Source of the DNA: Streptosporangiaceae bacterium
GTDB lineage: Bacteria > Actinomycetota > Actinomycetes > Streptosporangiales > Streptosporangiaceae
Direction of reading: 5' to 3'
NCBI GenBank assembly: GCA_025934635.1
Contig: JAICWX010000279.1
Location: 1-11,176, forward strand
Length of the DNA: 11,176 bases
In this document: positions 5,701-11,176 of the stretch, piece by piece
Layout of the letters: each line of letters opens with the position of its first letter
Position numbering within the stretch: position 1 is the first letter of the stretch
Position numbers and translations under genes: made by a program
Notes under the pieces: model-generated
What the model was told of the DNA's origin: nothing
Database searches by the model: none
What the model saw: only the letters and a program-made list of their open reading frames with translations

Positions 5701-6614
5701 CCTACGCCCGTGACCACCTGATCCCGCTCGTCGACGAGGGCCTGGGGAACTCTGCTTACCTGGCCGACCTGGGCGACGAGCGGGCGCTGGCCGTTGACGC
5801 CTCGCGTGACCTGCGGGCCCTGCGCCGGGCCGCGGCCCGGCGGGGCCTGCGGGTGGCGTTCGCCGCCGACACGCACCTGCATGCCGACTTCCTGTCCGGG
5901 GCCGTGCAGCTGGCCGGCGGCGACGAGGTCGACCTGGGCGGGCTGAGGCTGCGGGCCCTGGCCACCCCCGGGCACACCGACGAGCACCTGTCCTACCTGC
6001 TGCTGGACGAGACCCGGGAGCTGGGGGTGTTCACCGGCGGGTCGCTGATCGTCGGCTGGGCTGCCCGTACCGACCTGCTCGGCGCCGGCCGGGCCGGGGA
6101 GCTGGCCCGTGCCCAGTACCGGTCGCTGCGCCGGCTGGCCGAGCTGCCCGGCGCGACAGCGGTGTGGCCGACGCACGGGGCCGGGTCGTTCTGCTCGGCC
6201 CCTCCCGGCGCCGCCCGGGTCACTACGATCGGCGCCGAGAAGGCGGCCAATCCGCTGCTGGCAGCACCGGACGAGGACGACTTCGCCCGCCGCCTGCTGG
6301 CCAGCCTGGGCTCTTACCCGGCGTACTTCACCCGGCTCGGCGAGGTCAACCGCCGCGGTCCCGCGCTGCTCGACGGCGACCCGGTATCCAACCCGTTGCG
6401 TGACCAGTTCGCCACCTGGCTGGGCTGGCTGGTGCCGGACGGCGCGCCGCTGGGTTTCGTGCTCGCTGACGGCCAGGACCCGGCCGAGGTGTCCTGGCAG
6501 GCCCTCAAGATCGGTTACGAGAACCTGGCCGGGCATCATGGCCTGGCGGTGCTGGCCGGCGGTGCCGGGGACTGGGCTGACGCCACCGGCCAGCCGCTGC
6601 AGGTGGGGCCGTGA
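5697..6614 (+). CDS. MBL-fold hydrolase with rhodanese-like C-terminus (shortened, persulfide dioxygenase-like)
   Basis: A 305-residue protein from GTG 5697, with GGAGGA at 5688-5693. The metallo-beta-lactamase fold spans about 1-225, with THLHADF (59-65), PGHTDEH (91-97) and WPTHGAGSFC (157-166). These histidines and the aspartate are the metal ligands of the ETHE1/MBL-rhodanese group, which oxidises glutathione or other persulfides. The final His of the HxHxDH motif is Phe, as I recall for this actinobacterial subgroup. Residues about 235-300 (ATWLGWLVP..., LKIGYENLAG) match only the second half of a non-catalytic rhodanese domain. Compared with relatives as I know them (about 450 residues), about 20 residues seem missing after AVQLA (69-73), the first rhodanese half is missing after GPALLDG (221-227), and a second rhodanese is absent. 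All losses keep the frame, so activity is uncertain. First gene of the operon; it overlaps the MFS gene by GTGA. Confidence 0.85.
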   Translation: MTYARDHLIPLVDEGLGNSAYLADLGDERALAVDASRDLRALRRAAARRGLRVAFAADTHLHADFLSGAVQLAGGDEVDLGGLRLRALATPGHTDEHLSYLLLDETRELGVFTGGSLIVGWAARTDLLGAGRAGELARAQYRSLRRLAELPGATAVWPTHGAGSFCSAPPGAARVTTIGAEKAANPLLAAPDEDDFARRLLASLGSYPAYFTRLGEVNRRGPALLDGDPVSNPLRDQFATWLGWLVPDGAPLGFVLADGQDPAEVSWQALKIGYENLAGHHGLAVLAGGAGDWADATGQPLQVGP

Positions 6615-7939
6615 CCCAGCCGGGCCGCACCGGGCCGCCCGTCGCCGGCGAGCCGGAGGTGCGGCTGGGGCTGCGCGTCAACCTCACTCAGTTCGTCCTG
6701 CTCGCGGTGGTCAACTTCTTCGTCGGCGGCATGGTCGGCACCGAGCGCACCGTCACCCCGCTGGTCGGGTCCGAGCAGTTCCACCTGGGCGCGATCGCCA
6801 TCTCGGTCTTCGTCGTGGTCTTCGGGTTCTCCAAGGCCATCACCAACGCCGTCGGCGGCGCGGTGACCGGCCGGTACACGCGCAGATCCATCCTGGTCGC
6901 CGGGTGGCTCATCGGCCTGCCGGTGCCGTTCATGCTCGCCTGGGGTCCCAGCTGGGCCTGGGTCATCGCCGCCAACGTCCTGCTCGGCGTGAACCAGGGC
7001 CTGACCTGGTCGATGACGGTCAACATGAAGATCGACCTGATCGGCCCCGGCCGCCGCGGCGTCGCGCTGGGCATCAACGAGACGGCCGGCTACCTCGGCG
7101 TGGCCGTCACCGCGCTGGCTACCGGCTACCTGGCCACCGGCTCCGGGCTGCGCCCGGCCCCCGAACTGCTCGGCGCGGGTTACGCCGCCGCCGGGCTGGC
7201 CCTGTCGGTGCTCGCGGTCCGCGACACCGCCGCCTGGGCCCGCGCGGAGGCCCGCCCGGACGCGCCGCGGCCCCCGTTCCGCGAGATCGCCCGGCGGGTC
7301 TCGTGGACCGACCGGACCCTGGCTGCGGTCAGCCAGGCCGGGCTGGTCAACAACCTCAACGACGGCCTGGTCTGGGTCGTGCTACCGGTCCTGCTGGTCG
7401 CCCACGGCGTCTCGGTTACCGGCGTCGGCTACATCAAGGCCCTGTACCCGTTCATGTGGGCCGCCGGGATGATCGCCACCGGCCATCTGGCCGACCGGAT
7501 CGGCCGCAAGCCGCCCATCGTGACCGGCATGCTCATCCAGGCCGCCGGCCTGGCCGTCATCACGATCGGCATCTCCCACGCCCTGGCCGCCGGGCTGGCC
7601 GGCGCCTTTCTCCTGGGCACCGGCACCGCCCTGGTCTACCCCAGCCTGCTCGCCGCGGTCAGCGACGCCACCCATCCCGCCTGGCGTGCCTCGGCGCTGG
7701 GCGTCTACCGCTTCTGGCGCGACGCCGGCTATGCCATCGGCGCCCTGATCGGCGGCGTCACCGCCGCTGTCGCTAGCCTCGATGCGGCGGTCGGGGTGGC
7801 CGCGGTTCTCACCGCCGTCTCCGGCATCCTCGCCTGGGCGCTCATGAGGGAGACCCACCCGAGGCCAGCTGCGGACGGCGGGCCGGCGCGTGCTATGGCC
7901 GGTGAGGCGGCACGGCGCGTGAACGGAGGCATGACCTGA
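6611..7939 (+). CDS. MFS transporter
   Basis: A 442-residue inner-membrane secondary transporter of the major facilitator superfamily. Hydrophobic segments run from about residue 26 to 412, enough for about 12 helices, with a polar loop around 205-235 between the halves. The MFS motif A appears as GHLADRIGRK (291-300) in the second half, with a degenerate counterpart GGAVTGRYTRR (82-92) in the first. Start is GTG 6611 overlapping the upstream stop as GTGA, with AGGTGG at 6601-6606. The substrate cannot be read from sequence. Placement between sulfur enzymes and an ATP-grasp ligase suggests export of the operon product or a sulfur compound, which is inference. The stop overlaps the next ATG as TGATG. 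Confidence 0.88.
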   Translation: MTQPGRTGPPVAGEPEVRLGLRVNLTQFVLLAVVNFFVGGMVGTERTVTPLVGSEQFHLGAIAISVFVVVFGFSKAITNAVGGAVTGRYTRRSILVAGWLIGLPVPFMLAWGPSWAWVIAANVLLGVNQGLTWSMTVNMKIDLIGPGRRGVALGINETAGYLGVAVTALATGYLATGSGLRPAPELLGAGYAAAGLALSVLAVRDTAAWARAEARPDAPRPPFREIARRVSWTDRTLAAVSQAGLVNNLNDGLVWVVLPVLLVAHGVSVTGVGYIKALYPFMWAAGMIATGHLADRIGRKPPIVTGMLIQAAGLAVITIGISHALAAGLAGAFLLGTGTALVYPSLLAAVSDATHPAWRASALGVYRFWRDAGYAIGALIGGVTAAVASLDAAVGVAAVLTAVSGILAWALMRETHPRPAADGGPARAMAGEAARRVNGGMT

Positions 7940-9090
7940 TGGACCACCGATCCCTGTCCCCGCAGACCCTGGCGGCGCAGGCGCTGGGCGAGACGGACCC
8001 GGCCACGGGCGCCCTGGCGCCGCCGGTCATCCTGTCCACGAACTACGAGCAGCGGCCGGACGGCAGCTACCCGCAGGGCCGGGCCTATACGCGGGCCGAT
8101 AACCCCACCTCCGAGCACGCCGAGCGGCTGCTGGCCGCGCTGGAAGGCGGCGAGTGCGCGCTGTTCGGCTCGGGGATGGCAGCTGTCACCGCGGTATTCC
8201 AGTCGCTGCTGCCCGGTGATCACGTGCTGGTCTCGCGGGTCCTGTACTGGGGGGTGCGCAAGTGGCTGGCCGAGTTCGGGCTCACCTGGGGCCTGGACGT
8301 GGAGTTCACCGACACCGCCGACCTCGCCGCGGTGGCTGCCGCGCTCCGGCCCGGCCGGACCCGGCTGCTGTGGCTGGAGACCCCGGCCAACCCGATGTGG
8401 GAGATCACCGACCTGGCCGCCGCCTGCGACCTGGCCCATGCGGCCGGGGTCCGGGTGGCGGTGGACAACACGGTGGCCACGCCGGTGCTGACCCGGCCGT
8501 TCGAGCACGGGGCCGACCTGGTGGTGCACTCGGCCAGCAAGTACCTCAACGGGCACGGCGACGTGCTGGCCGGCGCGGTGCTGTCCGCCCGCCGGGATCC
8601 GTTCTGGGAGCGGATCCGGTCCTGGCGGCGCAACGCCGGGGCGATGCCCGGCCCGTTCGAGGCCTGGCTGCTGCAGCGCGGCATGCGCACCCTGTTCCTG
8701 CGCGTGCGGCAGTCCTCGGACACCGCTATGGCGATCGCCGCGCACTTCGCCGGGCACCCGGCCCTGTCCGCCGTCCTGTACCCGGGGCTGCCCGGCCATC
8801 CCGGGCATGCCGTCGCGGCCCGGCAGATGGACGGCGGGTTCGGCGGGATGCTGTCGATCCGGCTTGCTGGCGGGGCCGGGCACGCCCTTGCCGTCCTGGG
8901 CGAGGTCCGGATATTCAAGCGGGCCACCTCGCTCGGCGGGGTGGAGAGCCTGATCGAGCACCGGCGCAGCGGCGAGGGCCCCTCTTCCCCGGTTCCCGAT
9001 GACCTGCTCCGTATCTCGGCGGGCATCGAGTCGCCCGCGGACCTGATCGCCGACCTGGAAGCCGCGCTCGAGAAGGGCCAGCCCCGGTGA
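7939..9090 (+). CDS. PLP-dependent Cys/Met metabolism enzyme (cystathionine gamma-lyase/synthase family)
   Basis: A 383-residue cytoplasmic fold-type I PLP enzyme of the Cys/Met metabolism family. Visible are YTRADNP (50-56), FGSGMAA (76-82, phosphate binding), ETPANP (147-152), VDNT with D176 (pyridine nitrogen), SASK with K201 as the PLP lysine, SLGGVESL (331-338) and RISAGIE (358-364). Members cleave or exchange groups on cystathionine, methionine, cysteine or O-acyl-homoserine. Substrate choice is not decidable here. The variant EHRRSGEGPSSPVP (340-353) replaces the more usual EHPA(S/T)MTH, pointing away from a standard housekeeping cystathionine lyase. In this operon a lyase releasing sulfide or persulfide from cysteine or cystine would fit, by inference. 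ATG 7939 follows ACGGAGG (7923-7929) and overlaps the MFS stop by TGATG. Confidence 0.9.
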   Translation: MDHRSLSPQTLAAQALGETDPATGALAPPVILSTNYEQRPDGSYPQGRAYTRADNPTSEHAERLLAALEGGECALFGSGMAAVTAVFQSLLPGDHVLVSRVLYWGVRKWLAEFGLTWGLDVEFTDTADLAAVAAALRPGRTRLLWLETPANPMWEITDLAAACDLAHAAGVRVAVDNTVATPVLTRPFEHGADLVVHSASKYLNGHGDVLAGAVLSARRDPFWERIRSWRRNAGAMPGPFEAWLLQRGMRTLFLRVRQSSDTAMAIAAHFAGHPALSAVLYPGLPGHPGHAVAARQMDGGFGGMLSIRLAGGAGHALAVLGEVRIFKRATSLGGVESLIEHRRSGEGPSSPVPDDLLRISAGIESPADLIADLEAALEKGQPR

Positions 9091-9614
9091 GCGACCTGGC
9101 CGCGGAAGTCACCGCCGCCCTGGCCCGCAGCATCCTGCCCTCGGTCATCGCCCGGGGCGCCGCCGGCATCCGCGTCACCGCCGCCGGCGACGACGGCGTG
9201 ATCACGCTGGAAGCAGACGGCTCCCCCGGGGCGATGCTCCCGATCATCGGCCGGATCGAGGCGCAGATCCGCGCCGCCGTGCCCGCTGTCACCGCGGTCA
9301 GGCTGGCCGGCGCCGGCCCGGCGCCGCCGCCGGAGGGCGGGGACCTCCGCGGCGCAGCCCAGCGTGTCCTGGACGCCGAGGTGAACCCGTCGATCGCGGC
9401 GCACCGCGGACACGTCACCGTGACCAGCACTGATGGCGGCTGGGTCCGCATCCGCCTCGAGGGCGGCTGCCAGGGCTGCAGCCTGGCCGAGGTCACCATC
9501 CGGCAGGGCATCGAGCCGCTGCTGCGCGCCAGGCTGCCCGGCGTGACCGGCGTAGCCGATACCACCGATCACGAGGCGGGCACGAAGCCGTTCTTCTCTC
9601 CGGAGAAACGGTGA
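9087..9614 (+). CDS. NifU C-terminal-domain protein with an extra N-terminal domain
   Basis: A 175-residue protein. Residues about 92-160 are a NifU C-terminal (Nfu) domain with the CxxC pair C128 and C131 in GGCQGCSLAEVTIRQGIEPL, which in family members holds or passes on an Fe-S cluster. The tail DHEAGTKPFF (161-170) is typical of free-standing actinobacterial NifU-like proteins. Residues about 5-75 form a separate small alpha/beta-looking domain without cysteines (GIRVTAAGDDGVITLEADG, then MLPIIGRIEAQIRAAV), which faintly resembles the MIP18/DUF59 fold used in Fe-S targeting; this is tentative. Start is GTG 9087, overlapping the PLP enzyme stop as GTGA, with AAGGG at 9073-9077. Its place between a Cys/Met lyase and a ligase suggests it serves an Fe-S or sulfur step of this pathway rather than general assembly. 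Confidence 0.85.
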   Translation: MSDLAAEVTAALARSILPSVIARGAAGIRVTAAGDDGVITLEADGSPGAMLPIIGRIEAQIRAAVPAVTAVRLAGAGPAPPPEGGDLRGAAQRVLDAEVNPSIAAHRGHVTVTSTDGGWVRIRLEGGCQGCSLAEVTIRQGIEPLLRARLPGVTGVADTTDHEAGTKPFFSPEKR

Positions 9615-10834
9615 CCGCGGCACGCCGCGTGCTGCTGCTGGCGCCGGCCCGCAGCTACCGCACGGCGGACTTCATGCTCGCAGCGACCAGGATGGGCCTG
9701 GACCTGACCGTGGCCAGCGACGGCGCGCTGCCGGTCGGAGACCGCCCGGTCATCCCGGTCCGCCCCGGTGACCAGGAGCACGCCGCCGAGCGGATCGTCT
9801 CCCGCTGCGGACCTGTAGACGCGGTCGTCGCCGCTGACACCCCGATGCTCCTGCTCGCCGCCGCGGTCGCCGGACGCCTCGGCCTGCCGCACAACCCCGC
9901 CGCCGCGGTGCTCGCCGCGGCCGACAAGACCTGTCAGCGCCGGCTCTGGGCCGCCGCCGGCGTGCCCCAGCCCCGGTTCGGGATCATCCCCGCTCACGCC
10001 GGCGGCGATGCCATCAGGCAGGCGGCGGCCGCGACCGGGTTCCCGTGCGTGATCAAGGCGGCTTCCCTCAGCGCCAGCCAGGGTGTCCTGCGTGCTGACG
10101 ACGCCGAGCAGGCGATCCAGGCCGCCACGCGGATCCGCCGGATCCTGTCCGCCGCACGCCAGGACGCGGCCGGACCGCTGCTAGCCGAGGAATACCTGCC
10201 CGGTCCTGAGCTGAGCATCGACGGACTGCTCACCGAGGGCACGCTGACCCCGCTGGCCATCTTCGACAAGCCAGCCATGCCGCAAGGCCCCACGTTCGAG
10301 GAAACCCTGCTCGTCACCCCGTCCCGGCTGCCGTCGCATGTCATCGACGGGACCGTGAGCACCGCCGGGCGCGCCGCCCACGCGCTCGGCCTGCGGACCG
10401 GTCCCGTGCACGCTGAGCTGCGCGTCACCGGTACCGGGCCCGCCATGCTGGAACTGGCGGCACGCTCCATCGGCGGCCTGTGCTCGCGCGCGCTCCAGTT
10501 CCCCGGTGGCCAGAGCCTAGAAGAACTCATCCTGGCCGGCGCCCTCGGCGAACCGGCCCCATTCCGCGGTCTGCACACCCTCCGGCCATCCGGAGTGTTC
10601 ATGCTCCCGGTGCCGCGAGCCGGCGTGCTGCGGTCAGTCGAAGGCCGCGCCGACGCCGAAGCAGTACCAGGCATCACCGGAGTAACCATCACCATCACGC
10701 AGGGCCGCCCCGTGCTCCCGCTACCAGACGGGGACCAGTACCTGGGCTTCGTCTTTGCCGAGGCCGACACCCCTGATGAGGTGGAGAAGGCGCTCACGAT
10801 CGCCAGCCAGCGGCTGCACGCAGTCATCGAATGA
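9611..10834 (+). CDS. ATP-grasp ligase (amino acid ligase-like)
   Basis: A 407-residue ATP-grasp enzyme; such enzymes join a carboxylate, via acyl phosphate, to an amine or thiol. The N-terminal Rossmann-like part (about 5-100) starts VLLLAPARSY. The ATP-grasp domain follows with K106 (ADKTCQRRLW), K149 (PCVIKA), loop SASQGV (154-159), hinge EEYLPGPELSIDG (193-205), VHAEL with H267 and E269, and ELAARSIGG with E281 and R285; E269 and E281 are the likely Mg2+ ligands. The layout resembles L-amino acid ligases and the DabC/carnosine-synthase group more than purine or biotin enzymes. The substrate is unknown; context suggests a cysteine- or sulfur-linked amino acid. Start is GTG 9611 overlapping the NifU stop as GTGA, with GGAG at 9602-9605. 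It is the last gene of the operon. Confidence 0.9.
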   Translation: MTAARRVLLLAPARSYRTADFMLAATRMGLDLTVASDGALPVGDRPVIPVRPGDQEHAAERIVSRCGPVDAVVAADTPMLLLAAAVAGRLGLPHNPAAAVLAAADKTCQRRLWAAAGVPQPRFGIIPAHAGGDAIRQAAAATGFPCVIKAASLSASQGVLRADDAEQAIQAATRIRRILSAARQDAAGPLLAEEYLPGPELSIDGLLTEGTLTPLAIFDKPAMPQGPTFEETLLVTPSRLPSHVIDGTVSTAGRAAHALGLRTGPVHAELRVTGTGPAMLELAARSIGGLCSRALQFPGGQSLEELILAGALGEPAPFRGLHTLRPSGVFMLPVPRAGVLRSVEGRADAEAVPGITGVTITITQGRPVLPLPDGDQYLGFVFAEADTPDEVEKALTIASQRLHAVIE

Positions 10835-10856
10835 GCCGTGTCTGACCGGCTGGGAA

Positions 10857-10909
10857 CGGGCGGCGAACGCTGCCATGCTCCGGGCGTCTCATGTTCTCTG
10901 TTCCGCCCG
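10857..10909 (+). terminator. Possible terminator region after the sulfur operon
   Basis: CGGGCGG (10857-10863) and CCGCCCG (10903-10909) can pair around a 39-base loop. An alternative small hairpin GGCGGC-GAAC-GCTGCC spans 10859-10874. Neither has a T-tract. It is placed correctly, 20-75 bases after the stop, but is weak. Confidence 0.25.
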
Positions 10910-10950
10910 GGTCGCCGGTGCCGGTTGACAGCGCAATCTCAGTAATGGCA

Positions 10951-10981
10951 TTGACAAGACCGACCAGTTAGTGAATCCTAA
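10951..10981 (+). promoter_or_regulatory. Promoter of the second ArsR gene
   Basis: A consensus TTGACA (10951-10956) is followed 17-18 bases later by AATCCT/ATCCTA at about 10974-10980, a poor -10, which would start transcription at about 10986-10988, on the gene's own start codon. A second TTGACA lies at 10925-10930 without a good -10. The -35 is clear; the -10 is a guess. Confidence 0.4.
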
Positions 10982-10982
10982 C
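10967..10982. promoter_or_regulatory. ArsR operator, upstream copy
   Basis: GTTAG-TGAATC-CTAAC is an inverted repeat with 5-bp arms. It shares its sequence pattern with the better copy 17 bp downstream (centre to centre) and covers the presumed -10 region. Confidence 0.55.
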
Positions 10983-11000
10983 GGTTAGTGGATACTAACC
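10983..11000. promoter_or_regulatory. ArsR operator, downstream copy
   Basis: GGTTAGT-GGAT-ACTAACC is a perfect inverted repeat with 7-bp arms and a 4-base spacer. It contains the GTG start codon of the second ArsR gene, so bound repressor would sit on the transcription start. Autoregulation by the encoded ArsR protein is the simplest reading. Confidence 0.65.
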
Positions 11001-11176
11001 GAGATGGTGACCGGTGGGGCGCGCTGGCCGACGGCACGCGCCGCGCGATCGTGGCGTGCCTGGCCGACGGGCCGCGGGCGGTGGGGCAGCTGGCGGCCGG
11101 GCTGCCGGTGAGCCGGTCGGCGGTGTCCCAGCACCTGAAGATCCTCAAGGACGCCGGCCTGGTGCAGGACGCGGTA
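10988..11176 (+). CDS. ArsR/SmtB-family winged-helix regulator (N-terminus, runs off window)
   Basis: The first 63 codons of a transcriptional repressor from GTG 10988, which follows no SD. The frame reads VDTNRDGDRWGALADGTRRA, then IVACLADGPRAVGQLAAGLP and VSRSAVSQHLKILKDAGLV. This is the classic ArsR fold: an N-terminal helix with ALADGTRRAIV, then helix-turn-helix with SAVSQHLKILKDAGLV as recognition helix. The single cysteine (C24) is not in a known metal motif in this part, so the signal is unknown. ArsR proteins of this pattern often pair with a downstream SRPBCC-domain gene, which cannot be checked here. ATG 11003 is in another frame and would not give this protein. The missing SD and the operator over the start favour leaderless translation from GTG 10988. 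Confidence 0.85.
   Translation, partial: MDTNRDGDRWGALADGTRRAIVACLADGPRAVGQLAAGLPVSRSAVSQHLKILKDAGLVQDAV

Noticed and set aside
6109..7776. 555-codon plus-strand open frame overlapping the MBL and MFS genes
   Set aside because: Arg/Pro/Gly-rich out-of-frame reading; both underlying genes have clear motifs in another frame.
9594..9607. Hairpin TTCTC-TCCG-GAGAA covering the SD of the ATP-grasp gene
   Set aside because: The stem is only 5 bp and mostly A-T; ribosomes finishing the overlapping NifU gene would open it, so a regulatory role is not supported.
8220..9623. 467-codon minus-strand open frame across the PLP and NifU genes
   Set aside because: Antisense shadow of two well-supported genes; no family features.
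1..11176. CRISPR array, tRNA, rRNA, insertion sequence or attachment site
   Set aside because: No spaced direct repeats, cloverleaf, rRNA core, transposase or terminal inverted repeats were seen by eye; the only tandem repeat is the short one at 1043-1082.

Overview
The window is very GC-rich (except for short AT-rich promoters), uses GTG starts freely, packs genes with GTGA/TGATG stop-start overlaps and carries actinobacterial families (Hsp20, a SigJ-type ECF sigma remnant, CsoR-type operator, ArsR-rhodanese fusion). It is most likely chromosomal DNA of an actinomycete. The genus cannot be told from the sequence, and no mobile element, CRISPR array, rRNA or tRNA was seen.

Layout. (1) 1-40, minus: first codons of an Hsp20 chaperone, with its promoter and a possible HspR-type operator. 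(2) 386-896, plus: a small proline-rich protein with a clean promoter and SD, closed by a 13-bp GNRA-loop hairpin. (3) About 800-1800: decayed DNA with an orphan Shine-Dalgarno sequence, a 16-bp tandem repeat and a multiply frameshifted SigJ-like sigma factor pseudogene. (4) 1912-4724, plus: a copper-exporting P1B ATPase behind a near-perfect CsoR-type operator. It has a cupredoxin-like N-terminus in place of the usual heavy-metal-associated domain, and a C-terminal YHS domain. (5) 4725-5619, minus: an ArsR repressor fused to rhodanese, overlapping by GTGA a frameshifted TusA-like gene. (6) 5697-10834, plus, divergent from (5): five genes in which every junction overlaps (GTGA or TGATG). They encode an MBL-fold/rhodanese-like protein, an MFS transporter, a PLP-dependent cystathionine gamma-lyase-family enzyme, a NifU-domain protein and an ATP-grasp ligase. 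(7) 10925-11176, plus: a second ArsR repressor, probably leaderless, with two tandem operators over its promoter and start codon; it runs off the window.

How it fits together. The inner part is a metal and sulfur locus. Copper efflux lies next to a divergent cluster whose parts (rhodanese, TusA remnant, persulfide-dioxygenase-like MBL, Cys/Met PLP lyase, NifU scaffold) all handle sulfane sulfur, cysteine or Fe-S clusters. The added ATP-grasp ligase and MFS transporter suggest that the operon makes and moves a small, perhaps sulfur-containing, amino acid conjugate under control of the rhodanese-fused repressor. That is inference, and it is the best candidate here for an undescribed system. Several members are eroded (sigma factor, TusA, and apparently the MBL protein), so part of the locus may be degenerating.
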